Shown: piece by piece, positions 1-8,369 of the stretch | How positions within the stretch are numbered: position 1 is the first letter of the stretch | Layout of the letters: each line of letters begins with the position of its first letter | NCBI RefSeq assembly: GCF_008386495.1 | Contig: NZ_VTHJ01000022.1 | Coordinates: 62,001-126,000, forward strand | Length of the DNA stretch: 64,000 bases | Source: Streptomyces tailanensis | GTDB taxonomy: Bacteria > Actinomycetota > Actinomycetes > Streptomycetales > Streptomycetaceae | Reading direction: 5' to 3' | The notes under the pieces: model-generated | Seen by the model: the letters and a program-made list of their open reading frames with translations, nothing else | What the model was told of the DNA's origin: nothing | Database searches by the model: none | Made by a program: the position numbers and the translations under genes

Positions 1-769
1 CGCTCACCAACGACGCCCAGGCCAGCAGCATGTGCTGGGCGTTGAGCTTCCCGACCCACTGCCACATCCGGTAGCGCACGGGATGCTTGGAGAAGTGCTT
101 GAGCTTGCCGCCGACGATGTGCCGGCACGAGTGGCAGGACAGGGTGTACGCCCAGATCAGCACGATGTTGACGAGGAAGACGAGGGTGCCGAGGCCCATG
201 TGGCCCCACTCGTAGTTCTCGTCGCGGAAGGCAAGGACGGTGTCGTACGTCAGGATCCCGGCGACGACGATCGCGGCGTAGAAGAAGTACCGGTGGATGT
301 TCTGCAGGACCAGCGGGAAGCGGGTCTCACCGGTGTACTTCTTGTGCGGCTCGGCCACCGCGCAGGCGGGCGGGGACGCCCAGAAGCCGCGGTAGTACGC
401 CTTGCGGTAGTAGTAGCAGGTCAGGCGGAAGCCGAGCGGGAAGATCAGGATGATGATGGCGGGCGAGATGCCCCACCAGCCGCCGAAGATCTCCCAGTTG
501 GGGCCCGCGTGCATCGGCTCGCAGCGCTCCGCCAGACAGGGGGAGTAGAACGGCGAGACGTACGGGGCCGCGTAGTAGTGCGCGTCCGCGAAGGCCCGCC
601 AGGTCGAGTACACGATGAAGGCCAGCAGCCCGGCGGCCGTGGCCGCGGGCGCCAGCCACCAACGGTCGGTCCGCAGATGCGGGACGGTGATCGCGGCGCG
701 CGTACCGGTAAGTACGCCGCCGCGTCCGGGATGGGGTTCTGTTGCGGGTGGTTCCGTACCAGTGGCCAA
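1..769 (-). CDS. Multi-pass membrane protein, probable succinate dehydrogenase membrane anchor (3' end missing)
   Basis: The reading frame runs off the left edge, so the C-terminus is missing; 256 codons are present. I chose a TTG start at 769 because GGGAG lies 6 nt upstream and there is no good ATG. At least four hydrophobic helices are visible (near residues 34-52, 87-105, about 160-185 and 200-220). Between helices are a CHSCRH motif and several other His residues that could bind heme. In streptomycetes and mycobacteria a protein of this shape precedes the flavoprotein and iron-sulfur genes of a succinate dehydrogenase, which would lie beyond the left edge. That role is inferred from memory of gene order; the membrane-protein call is seen directly. 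Confidence 0.6.
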   Translation of the reverse strand, partial: MATGTEPPATEPHPGRGGVLTGTRAAITVPHLRTDRWWLAPAATAAGLLAFIVYSTWRAFADAHYYAAPYVSPFYSPCLAERCEPMHAGPNWEIFGGWWGISPAIIILIFPLGFRLTCYYYRKAYYRGFWASPPACAVAEPHKKYTGETRFPLVLQNIHRYFFYAAIVVAGILTYDTVLAFRDENYEWGHMGLGTLVFLVNIVLIWAYTLSCHSCRHIVGGKLKHFSKHPVRYRMWQWVGKLNAQHMLLAWASLVS

Positions 770-868
770 CGTGGACTCCCGGTCGGTTCTTATTCTTCGG
801 TTGTCGAGCTCTCGGGTGCTTCGGGTGCCTCGGGTGTTCTGGGTGTTCTCGGGTCCGAGTGCTCGGGG

Positions 869-1159
869 TCAGGGGGCGTGGCGGTCGCGGGCGCCGAGGC
901 CCTCGTCGTCCGTGTCCGTCCACAGGGTGTCGTCGTACGGCGTGTCGGGGATCGTGACGAGTTCGGGGCGCTTGGGGGACGTGGCGCCGGTGGCGGTCTC
1001 GCGCAGCAGCGCGACGCTCTCGCGCAGGTGATCGGCGTCGGTGCGGACGCGACGCATGTCGAGCCCACCCCCGCCGATCTGCTGTTCCAGGCGTCCCACC
1101 GACCGGTACAGGTCGTCGAGGCACCGCTGGACCGATGTCAGTTCATCTTGCACGGACAT
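869..1159 (-). CDS. Small coiled-coil-like hypothetical protein
   Basis: A 96-residue protein beginning MSVQDELTSVQ. Residues 3-60 have heptad-like spacing of Leu/Val with charged residues (two stretches, the second around HLRESVALLRE), which suggests a short coiled coil. The C-terminus is acidic. It lies 99 nt upstream of the membrane protein on the same strand, so the two could be cotranscribed. I do not recognise a named family. It is the only well-formed reading frame here with typical Streptomyces codon use. Confidence 0.6.
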   Translation of the reverse strand: MSVQDELTSVQRCLDDLYRSVGRLEQQIGGGGLDMRRVRTDADHLRESVALLRETATGATSPKRPELVTIPDTPYDDTLWTDTDDEGLGARDRHAP

Positions 1160-1528
1160 GACTTGCCCTCACTTCCGCGGATCGAGGAGGACCGGGCGGC
1201 AACGTTCATGCGCCTGCGAGTGTTGCGCGTCACACGTTGCGCTGTGAAGGGATGTGCATCGATTGGCGGATTGCAGGCCTCCTCTGCACGCCCTCGCACG
1301 CTCGGTGTGCGCCGGGGGTCCGGTGTGGTGCGTTGCGTTACGCCGGGGATGTACGGGTGGTGCGTTGCGCCGCATGGGTGACTTTTCGCTCCGCGCCGCC
1401 GTGTCGCCTCGGTTGGTGAACCCTTTCCTCTCCAGGGTGGTCATAGATCTGATCAGCTCCATATGCCCCCAAACGTGATCATAAACCCCCTGGTCGCAGA
1501 TGGCGCGGCCCTGTCGGAGGTAGCAGAG
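1160..1528. other. Divergent intergenic region
   Basis: This 369-bp stretch separates divergent genes. I see no convincing gene. From about 1440 to 1490 it is AT-richer than its surroundings and carries two TGATCA palindromes (1450 and 1477), plausible promoter or operator material for the lipoprotein gene that starts at 1529. Confidence 0.3.
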
Positions 1529-3748
1529 ATGTCCCACGACGGCCTCGGCGTGCGCGCGGTCATGCGCTCGGTCGCCTTCCTCACCGCGGGTGCGCTCGCG
1601 GTGCCCCTGCTCAGCGCGTGCGGCGAGGACGACCCGGCGGGCAAGCCCGTCGCCGGCCAGGACATCGCCCCGGCGGACCGGAGCCTGCTCAAGGACGGCG
1701 GGACCCTGCGCTGGGCCGTGGACGCCGTGCCGGAGACGTTGAACACGTTCCAGGCGGACGCCGACCCGGCCACGACCCGGATCGCCGGCGCCGTACTGCC
1801 GTCGATGTACCGCCTCGACGCCGACGGACGCCCCCAGCCCAACCCCGACTACCTCGAGTCCGCGAAGGTCGTCGAACGCGAACCCCGCCAGGTCGTCCTC
1901 TACAAACTCAACCAACAGGCCGTGTGGAGCGACGGCCGGGAGATCGGCGCCGCCGACTTCGCCGCGCAGTGGCGGGCCCTGTCCGGCAAGGACTCGGCGT
2001 ACTGGACGGCCCGGAACGCGGGCTACGAACGCATCGCGAAGATCGAGCGCGGTGACAGCGACCTGGAGGTCCGGGTCACCTTCGCCCGCCCCTACGCCGA
2101 CTGGAAGTCGCTGTTCACACCGCTGTACCCGAAGCAGGTGATGGGCACCCCCGACTCCTTCAACGACGGCGCCCGCCGCAGGCTCAAGGTCACCGCCGGG
2201 CCCTTCGCGCTGAAGGAGATCGACCGCGAGGACGGCGCGGTCACCCTCACCCGCAACCCCCGCTGGTGGGGCCGCCCCGCCAAGCTCTCCGCGCTGGTGC
2301 TGCGCGCCGTACCGCGCGATGAGCGGACCAAGGCGCTCGCCGAGAACAAGGTCGACATCGCCGAGATCGACTCGGCCCAGGCCCAGCGGATCATGTCGGC
2401 CTCCGACGACACCCGGGGCGATCGGGGCGCCAAGGGCATGAGCGGCCCCCTCGGCTCCCTCGCCCAGGGCGGCCCGATCGCCCACGGCCCCGGGCTGCCG
2501 CCCGCGAAGTCGCTGCGTTCCTGGGCGATCGCGCACGGCTCGGACGAGAAGGCCGCCGACAAGGAGATCAGCGCCCGTGAGAAGCGGCGTGAGGCGCTCG
2601 CCGAGTACACCGCCGAGCAGGCCGCCCTGCGAGGCTTCGCGGTCCGACGCTCCCTCGAACCCGCCTTCACCCAGCTCGCCCTGAACGGCTCCGACGGCCC
2701 CCTCTCCGACGACCGCGTCCGCCGCGCCATCGCCCGCGCCCTCGACCGCGAGGAGCTCGCCGCCCTCGTCCTGAAACCCCTGGGCCTGCCCGCCGTCCCC
2801 GTCGGCAGCCACCTCGCCCTCGCCGGCCAGGCCGCGTACGCCGACAACAGTGGCGCCCTCGGCGGCAAGGACCCCAAGGAGGCCCGGGCACTGCTGGCCG
2901 ACGCGGGGTGGGAGCAGGGGCCGCCGCTGAGGGAGGGCAGGAAGGCGGCCGGGTCAGAAGGGGAGAAGAGCGAGGGCAAGGGTGGCTCCCCGGCGTCCTC
3001 CCGGTCCCGGTCCTCGGAGGATGACGGTACGTACATCGTCGGCGATGACAACAAGCCGTACGAGACCGACGAGGACGGGGCGCATCTCGCCCAGGACGGC
3101 AAGCAGTTCGCGCCCGGCGGCGCCCCGGGCGCGTACGCACCGCAGGGCACCCCGGCGCCCGTCGGCGCCGTGCGCGGACCGCTCACCAAGAACGGCAAGA
3201 CGCTGACGCTCCGGTTCGTGCTGCCGTCCGGCCCCGGTACGGAGTCACTGCGGACCGTCGGCCGGCGGGTCGCCGTCATGCTGGACCGGATCGGGATCCG
3301 TACGCAGATCAGCAAGGTCGCCGACGAGAGCTACTTCAAGGACCACATCGCGAACGGGCAGTACGACCTCGCCCTGTACTCCTGGCCCACCTCCGCGTAC
3401 CCGGCCACCGACGCCCGCCCGATCTACGCCAAGCCGGTCCCGGCGGCCGACGGTTCGCTGAGCGTCGAGCAGAACTACACCCGGGTCGGCACAGACCAGG
3501 TCGACCAGCTCTTCGACGAGGCCATCGCCACCCTCGACGAGTCCAAGACCCGCTCCCTGATCCGCAAGGCGGACGCCCGCATCTGGGCCGCCGCCGGCTC
3601 CATCCCCCTCTACCAGCGCCCCCAGCTCGTCGCCGCCCGCACCAACCTCGCGAACGCGGGCGCCTTCGGCTTCCAGACGCCGGTGTACGAGGACATGGGG
3701 TTCTTGAAGAAGGGAGTGAGGGCGTCGGCGAGCCCCACGGGAAAGTAG
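1529..3748 (+). CDS. ABC transporter family 5 (peptide-type) substrate-binding lipoprotein
   Basis: A 739-residue extracytoplasmic binding protein of the DppA/OppA family. The start at 1529 is preceded by GGAGG 8 nt away. An N-terminal signal ends in the lipobox LLSAC with lipid-modified Cys31. Family features are the early stretch on peptide-dependent transport (LRWAVDAVPETLN), the WSDG motif, and the mid-protein RRAIARALDR motif. It is longer than usual (about 540-600 residues) because of a low-complexity insert at about residues 466-550, rich in Gly, Ser, Pro and charged residues. It has no permease or ATPase neighbours, so it may feed another importer such as the BldK or second peptide system downstream. 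A strong hairpin terminator follows. Confidence 0.88.
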   Translation: MSHDGLGVRAVMRSVAFLTAGALAVPLLSACGEDDPAGKPVAGQDIAPADRSLLKDGGTLRWAVDAVPETLNTFQADADPATTRIAGAVLPSMYRLDADGRPQPNPDYLESAKVVEREPRQVVLYKLNQQAVWSDGREIGAADFAAQWRALSGKDSAYWTARNAGYERIAKIERGDSDLEVRVTFARPYADWKSLFTPLYPKQVMGTPDSFNDGARRRLKVTAGPFALKEIDREDGAVTLTRNPRWWGRPAKLSALVLRAVPRDERTKALAENKVDIAEIDSAQAQRIMSASDDTRGDRGAKGMSGPLGSLAQGGPIAHGPGLPPAKSLRSWAIAHGSDEKAADKEISAREKRREALAEYTAEQAALRGFAVRRSLEPAFTQLALNGSDGPLSDDRVRRAIARALDREELAALVLKPLGLPAVPVGSHLALAGQAAYADNSGALGGKDPKEARALLADAGWEQGPPLREGRKAAGSEGEKSEGKGGSPASSRSRSSEDDGTYIVGDDNKPYETDEDGAHLAQDGKQFAPGGAPGAYAPQGTPAPVGAVRGPLTKNGKTLTLRFVLPSGPGTESLRTVGRRVAVMLDRIGIRTQISKVADESYFKDHIANGQYDLALYSWPTSAYPATDARPIYAKPVPAADGSLSVEQNYTRVGTDQVDQLFDEAIATLDESKTRSLIRKADARIWAAAGSIPLYQRPQLVAARTNLANAGAFGFQTPVYEDMGFLKKGVRASASPTGK

Positions 3749-3767
3749 GGGATCACCCCTCGCACAT

Positions 3768-3805
3768 CCGGCCGCCGCCCCGCGAAGACGCGGGACGGCG
3801 GCCGG
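3768..3805 (+). terminator. Intrinsic terminator after the lipoprotein gene
   Basis: Perfect hairpin with 17-bp arms (3768-3784 and 3789-3805) and the loop AAGA. It starts 20 bp after the stop codon. There is no T tract, as is common in Streptomyces terminators. Confidence 0.75.
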
Positions 3806-3975
3806 ACGCACGATCGGGTGAACTGGCGGCTGATCGGCTTCGGCGGGCCACCTGCGGCACCCACCGTGTCACTGTGGACGAGGAGGAGCTTTGAACCCTC
3901 CCCCAGCTGATGCAGGGGATTCCTGGCTCACGCTGCTCGGCCACTCAGCGAGCGGTCGAGTCTTACGCGATCAAC

Positions 3976-4005
3976 ACCAGCCGGGTTGGAACCAGCCCGG
4001 TTGAC
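3976..4005 (+). promoter_or_regulatory. Tandem/inverted repeat upstream of the XRE gene, possible operator
   Basis: Two adjacent 15-bp copies (ACCAGCCGGGTTGGA at 3976 and ACCAGCCCGGTTGAC at 3991) also create a dyad CCGGGTTGG-AA-CCAGCCCGG (3981-4000). It lies 24 nt before the XRE start, the usual position for an autoregulatory operator. Binding is inferred. Confidence 0.35.
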
Positions 4006-4028
4006 GGCCAACGTCAAGGAGACAGCAC

Positions 4029-4388
4029 GTGCTTGGTTCTCGCGACGCACTTGCCGCAGCCTATCCGATCGGTAGGCACCCGATGACGGAAACCGGGCGA
4101 ACCAGCCTCGCCGACGCCCGCCGGGCCCGACCCATGACCCCCGAGATCGAGGAGGAGTACGCGGCCGCACAACTGCGCTTCGCGCTCGGCGAGACCGTGC
4201 GCACACGGCGGCAGGCCCTCGGGCTGTCGCAGCACGAACTGGGCCGCCGGGCGGATATGACCCAGTCGGCCGTGGCACGCTTCGAGGCCGGGGGCACCGT
4301 CCCGACCATCCCGGTCCTGGACCGCCTCGCCCGAGCCCTGGGTCTCGAACTGCGGGTGGAGCTTGCGCCGCAGGTCAAGAGCGCCTGA
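4029..4388 (+). CDS. XRE-family helix-turn-helix protein, HigA/antitoxin-like
   Basis: A 119-residue protein with one HTH at about residues 57-105 (motif LGLSQHELGRRADMTQSAVA). This arrangement, with ARFEAGGTVPTIPVLDRLARAL after it, is typical of HigA-type antitoxins whose partner is a RelE/HigB-like toxin. The GTG at 4029 has AAGGAG 8 nt upstream; an ATG at 4083 would match the usual length of the family better. No toxin gene is found on either side, so it appears to be an orphan regulator. It sits between the lipoprotein gene and typA, and a tandem repeat before it may be its operator. Confidence 0.8.
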   Translation: MLGSRDALAAAYPIGRHPMTETGRTSLADARRARPMTPEIEEEYAAAQLRFALGETVRTRRQALGLSQHELGRRADMTQSAVARFEAGGTVPTIPVLDRLARALGLELRVELAPQVKSA

Positions 4389-4533
4389 CCTGGCCTGGAG
4401 CCCCTGCAGAGACCATCCCCACCGCGGCCCCGTACCATGGGGTGAGGCCGTGGCACGTTCCGCCCGGCAGGGCCCGCGTAACACAGACGTACGCAGCAGG
4501 GGCCTTCCTCACACTCCGGGAGAACGCCACACC

Positions 4534-6441
4534 ATGGCCACGCGCCACGACATCCGCAATGTCGCCATCGTCGCCCACGTCGACCATGGCAAGACCACCC
4601 TGGTCGACGCCATGCTCAAGCAGGCCGGTGCCTTCGCCGCGCACGCCGCCGAGTCGCTCGACGACCGCATGATGGACTCGAACGACCTGGAGCGTGAGAA
4701 GGGCATCACGATCCTCGCCAAGAACACGGCGGTGAAGTACCACCCGAAGGATGGCGGCGACGTCATCACCATCAACATCATCGACACCCCCGGCCACGCC
4801 GACTTCGGCGGTGAGGTCGAGCGCGGTCTGTCGATGGTGGACGCGGTCGTGCTGCTCGTCGACGCCTCCGAGGGGCCGCTGCCGCAGACCCGCTTCGTGC
4901 TGCGCAAGGCCCTGCAGGCGCGTATGCCCGTCATCCTCTGCATCAACAAGACGGACCGTCCCGACTCCCGGATCGACGAGGTCGTCAACGAGACGTACGA
5001 CCTGTTCCTGGACCTGGACGCGGACGAGGAGCAGATCGAGTTCCCGATCGTCTACGCCTGTGCGCGTGACGGCGTGGCCTCGCTGACCAAGCCGGAGGAC
5101 GGCACCGTCCCGGCCGACAGTGACAGCCTGGAGCCGTTCTTCTCCACGATCCTGTCGCACGTCCCGGCCCCGCAGTACGACGAGGCCGCCCCGCTCCAGG
5201 CGCACGTCACCAACCTGGACGCCGACAACTTCCTCGGCCGTATCGCGCTGCTCCGCGTCGAGCAGGGCGAGCTGCGCAAGGGCCAGACCGTCACGTGGAT
5301 CAAGCGCGACGGCACGATGTCCAACGTCCGCATCACCGAGCTGATGATGACGGAGGCGCTCACCCGTAAGCCCGCCGAGGTGGCCGGCCCCGGTGACATC
5401 TGCGCCGTCGCCGGTATCCCGGACATCATGATCGGAGAGACCCTCGCCGACCCCGAGAACCCGATCGCGCTGCCGCTGATCACGGTCGACGAGCCGGCGA
5501 TCTCGATGACCATCGGTACGAACACCTCGCCGCTGGTCGGCCGCGGCGGCACCGGCAAGGGCGCGGACAACAAGGCCGCGGTCAAGGACCGCAAGGTCAC
5601 CGCCCGTCAGGTCAAGGACCGTCTGGACCGCGAGCTGGTCGGTAACGTCAGCCTCCGCGTCCTCGACACCGAGCGTCCCGACGCCTGGGAGGTCCAGGGC
5701 CGTGGTGAGCTGGCGCTGGCCATCCTGGTCGAGCAGATGCGCCGTGAGGGCTTCGAGCTGACCATCGGCAAGCCGCAGGTCGTCACCAAGCAGGTCGACG
5801 GCAAGACGTACGAGCCGGTCGAGCGCATGACGATCGACGTCCCCGAGGAGCACATGGGCGCGGTCACGCAGCTCATGGGCGTCCGCAAGGGCCGCATGGA
5901 CAACATGTCGAATCACGGCTCCGGCTGGGTCCGCATGGAGTTCGTCGTCCCCTCCCGGGGCCTCATCGGCTTCCGTACGGAGTTCCTGACCGGCACCCGT
6001 GGCACGGGCATCGCCCACTCCATCCACGAGGGCCACGAGCCGTGGTTCGGCACGCTGACGACCCGTAACAACGGCTCGCTCGTCGCCGACCGCTCCGGCG
6101 CCGTCACCGCGTTCGCGATGACGAACCTCCAGGAGCGCGGCGTCCTCTTCACGGAGCCGGGCACCGAGGTGTACGAGGGCATGATCGTCGGTGAGAACTC
6201 GCGCTCCGACGACATGGACGTGAACATCACCAAGGAGAAGAAGCTCACGAACATGCGGTCGTCCTCGGCCGACTCGTTCGAGGCGATCGTCCCGCCCCGC
6301 AAGCTCTCCCTGGAGCAGTGCCTGGAGTTCTGCCGCGACGACGAGTGCGTCGAGGTGACCCCGGAGGCCGTACGCATCCGCAAGGTCAACCTCGACGCGC
6401 GCGAGCGGGCGCGCGCGGCGAGCCGGGCGAAGCACGGCTGA
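4534..6441 (+). CDS. typA: Translational GTPase TypA/BipA
   Basis: A 635-residue ribosome-associated GTPase of the EF-G/LepA superfamily, needed for ribosome function under stress or cold. GTP-binding motifs are clear: AHVDHGKTT (residues 14-22), DTPGHAD (84-90) and NKTD (138-141). The domain II beta-barrel and the EF-G-like C-terminal domains follow, with the conserved RGLIGFRTEFLTGTRG segment of the TypA C-terminus. Length matches the family. The ATG at 4534 is preceded by GGGAGA about 10 nt away. It is a single gene ended by a very strong hairpin. Confidence 0.97.
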   Translation: MATRHDIRNVAIVAHVDHGKTTLVDAMLKQAGAFAAHAAESLDDRMMDSNDLEREKGITILAKNTAVKYHPKDGGDVITINIIDTPGHADFGGEVERGLSMVDAVVLLVDASEGPLPQTRFVLRKALQARMPVILCINKTDRPDSRIDEVVNETYDLFLDLDADEEQIEFPIVYACARDGVASLTKPEDGTVPADSDSLEPFFSTILSHVPAPQYDEAAPLQAHVTNLDADNFLGRIALLRVEQGELRKGQTVTWIKRDGTMSNVRITELMMTEALTRKPAEVAGPGDICAVAGIPDIMIGETLADPENPIALPLITVDEPAISMTIGTNTSPLVGRGGTGKGADNKAAVKDRKVTARQVKDRLDRELVGNVSLRVLDTERPDAWEVQGRGELALAILVEQMRREGFELTIGKPQVVTKQVDGKTYEPVERMTIDVPEEHMGAVTQLMGVRKGRMDNMSNHGSGWVRMEFVVPSRGLIGFRTEFLTGTRGTGIAHSIHEGHEPWFGTLTTRNNGSLVADRSGAVTAFAMTNLQERGVLFTEPGTEVYEGMIVGENSRSDDMDVNITKEKKLTNMRSSSADSFEAIVPPRKLSLEQCLEFCRDDECVEVTPEAVRIRKVNLDARERARAASRAKHG

Positions 6442-6490
6442 ATCCGCCAGTACGGCTGACCGGTCGCCACGCGATCGGTCGCCCCAGTTG

Positions 6491-6538
6491 ACGAACGGGC
6501 CCGGTCACCCACCGACGTGGGTGACCGGGCCCGTTCGT
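6491..6538. terminator. Bidirectional terminator between typA and the sigma-factor operon
   Basis: Perfect 20-bp stem (6491-6510 with 6519-6538) and an 8-nt loop. It ends 9 bp before the end of the response-regulator remnant on the other strand, so it probably serves both convergent units. Confidence 0.85.
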
Positions 6539-6547
6539 GACAACGGC

Positions 6548-7024
6548 TCAGGCAGCGGGTCGCGTGCTCAGCAGCCTGGCCGCGATGCGCGGCGGTGCTG
6601 CCGACGAACATGGCGCCCTCTGCCACCGCACGCAGCGCGCGGATCACCTCCGCGGCTTCGGCGGACTTCGAGATGTATCCCCGTACGCCGGACCTGAGCG
6701 CCAGCGCAACAGCCGCTCGTCGCCGCAGTGTTGGACCATGGCCACGATCCGTGTCATCGGCATCTCACGGGTCAGCGACTTGCATGTCCCCAGGGCGGAG
6801 GCGCCCAGCCGGTCGAAGTCCATGAGGACGACATCCGGGGCCGAGTCCCTGACCAGGAGTATCGGATGCTCGTACGTACCGGTCTCCGCGACTATCTCGA
6901 CGCCCTCGACACCCTCGGAGCTCTCCGCGCCGTCGCGTGCCGTCTGGATGCCGGCTCGCAGCCCTGGAAGTTCGCCGACGAGGGCGACGCGGAGCGTGCG
7001 TCGGTCGGTCAGCACCCCCGTCAC
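6548..7024 (-). pseudogene. Frameshifted response-regulator (receiver-like) fragment
   Basis: The first part reads as a NarL-type receiver: LRVALVGELPGLRAGIQ, then APDVVLMDFD with the phospho-acceptor region. At about 6705-6715 the frame breaks; the expected continuation (ALRSGVRGYISKSAEAAEVI, then RALRAVAEGAMFVGST) is in the next frame, and near 6610 the original frame resumes as RIAARLLST before a stop at 6548. Two compensating 1-nt shifts therefore enclose a shifted segment of about 100 bp with an in-frame stop at 6644. The LuxR-type DNA-binding domain normally found after such receivers is absent. The GTG start overlaps the upstream stop by 4 nt (GTGA), so it was once translationally coupled to the anti-sigma-like gene. 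Sequencing error is possible. Confidence 0.6.
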
Positions 7025-7830
7025 TCCGTCACCTCCGCCGACTTGTACGCCTTGCCCTCCGGCGCCAGGCACACGAACCAGTCCACAGGCAACCCCTCGG
7101 CCGACCGGATCGCCACTTCCCCGCCGCCGGCGTCCTGCCTCTCGGGCGCTCGGAGGACTTCGGTGGCCGTGCCGTCCTTCCAGGTGCATGTGACGCGCTG
7201 GGCGGTCTTGGCCACGTGGCCGATGACCATGTGAAGGGGACCGCCGGGACGCTCCAGCTTGAATGAGAAGGCCTGTATGTCCGTGCCCGACTGGGTGGAC
7301 TCCTGCGTGAACAGGTCCAACAGGGAGAGATCGTCGCTGTCCCCGAAACTCCGCCAGACGAAGAACGCCTTCTTGCCGATCAGCTCGGCAGGCCGACCGA
7401 CCCCGGGATTTTCTCCGCGCTGCTTCATCGCCGCCAACTGCTCCCGGGCCTCCGCCTCGTCACGTGGCGCCGCCCACACGTCGATGAACACCTGCCATTC
7501 CTCGCCCTGAGCGGTTCCGCTCGCCAGCACCGTCCGCTGGGGAGCGTTCACATCCCGCTCCTCGGCCGTCGGCCCCTGAGTCGCCATGGGCGCCCCCCGC
7601 TTCCCGTCCCCGCCGTGCAGCCCCGTCACCGCCAGCGACGCCGTCGAGCCGGCGATCACCAGGGCCACGGCCCCCGCGACCGCCCAGCGGCGGGTCCTGC
7701 GGCGCCGGCCGCCGCGCATCACCGCCTGGACCGGGGCCAGGCCGATCTCGACCTCGTCCGTGGCGTCCGCGAGGAGGAGGGAGATGTCCCTGTGCGTCAT
7801 GTCGTCGTACTCCTGCCCGCCTGCGTTCAT
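7021..7830 (-). CDS. Single-pass membrane protein, probable regulator (anti-sigma-like) of the adjacent sigma factor
   Basis: A 269-residue protein with a cytoplasmic N-terminus of about 50 residues, a basic stretch (GGRRRRTRRW), one transmembrane helix (around AVALVIAGSTASLAVTGL) and an external domain of about 190 residues. The ATG overlaps the stop codon of the sigma gene by 1 nt (TGATG), a sign of translational coupling. No zinc-finger (HxxxCxxC) motif is seen. Its layout and coupling resemble membrane partners of SigE-family sigma factors in Streptomyces, but an anti-sigma role is inferred from context only. Confidence 0.7.
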   Translation of the reverse strand: MNAGGQEYDDMTHRDISLLLADATDEVEIGLAPVQAVMRGGRRRRTRRWAVAGAVALVIAGSTASLAVTGLHGGDGKRGAPMATQGPTAEERDVNAPQRTVLASGTAQGEEWQVFIDVWAAPRDEAEAREQLAAMKQRGENPGVGRPAELIGKKAFFVWRSFGDSDDLSLLDLFTQESTQSGTDIQAFSFKLERPGGPLHMVIGHVAKTAQRVTCTWKDGTATEVLRAPERQDAGGGEVAIRSAEGLPVDWFVCLAPEGKAYKSAEVTE

Positions 7831-8369
7831 CACTTCCGCCCTCCGTACGTCACCGTCTCGTCCAGCCCCGGTATGGCGCGGAGCTTCGCGATCCCCTTGG
7901 CCGCGTTGCTCTTCACCGCGCCCACCGAACAACCCATGGCCTCCGCCGTCTGTGTCTCGGTCAGGTCCTCCCAGTAACGGAGGACCACCGTCTGCCGCTG
8001 CCGTGGCGGCAGTTGGGCGAGAGCCTTGAGCAGCGCGCCGCGGCTGTCGGCCCGGCCGATCGGGTCGCCGGGGTCGGGTTGCTCGTGGCCGAGGCCGGAG
8101 TCGCCCTTGGGCGACAGGAACTCCTTGAGACGTCTGCGATGCCTGCGCGCGTGCGTATTGATCAGCACGCGTCGTACATAAGCCTCGGGTGCGTCGGCCG
8201 AGCCGATACGGCGCCAGGCCACGTACGCCTGCTCCAGCGTCGCCTGAACCAGGTCCTCCGCGGCATGCTGCTCGCCCGAGAGGAGAAAGGCCGTACGCAG
8301 CAACCGTGGCCAGCAGCCGATGACGAAGCTCTGGAACTCCTCGTCCCGAGTCTTCTTCTGATCCCCCAT
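7830..8369 (-). CDS. SigE-family ECF RNA polymerase sigma factor
   Basis: A 179-residue ECF sigma factor. Region 2 is at about residues 10-75 (LSGEQHAAEDLVQATLEQAY) and region 4 at about 110-165 (LPPRQRQTVVLRYWEDL, then ETQTAEAMGCSVGAVKSN). These patterns match the Streptomyces SigE family. The ATG at 8369 has GGAGG 6 nt upstream; an upstream in-frame ATG lacks this. It is the first gene of a three-gene coupled operon with a membrane protein and a decayed response regulator. The 470-bp upstream region is shared with bldKA. Confidence 0.9.
   Translation of the reverse strand: MGDQKKTRDEEFQSFVIGCWPRLLRTAFLLSGEQHAAEDLVQATLEQAYVAWRRIGSADAPEAYVRRVLINTHARRHRRRLKEFLSPKGDSGLGHEQPDPGDPIGRADSRGALLKALAQLPPRQRQTVVLRYWEDLTETQTAEAMGCSVGAVKSNAAKGIAKLRAIPGLDETVTYGGRK

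Noticed and set aside
3855..3960. tRNA-like T-loop pattern (GGGTTCAAAGC on the minus strand)
   Set aside because: No matching acceptor stem, anticodon arm or CCA end could be built around it.
4375..6435. 686-residue open frame on the minus strand opposite typA
   Set aside because: Exact antisense of a highly conserved gene; the translation is rich in Arg, Val, Asp and Gly with no domain, an effect of high third-position GC.
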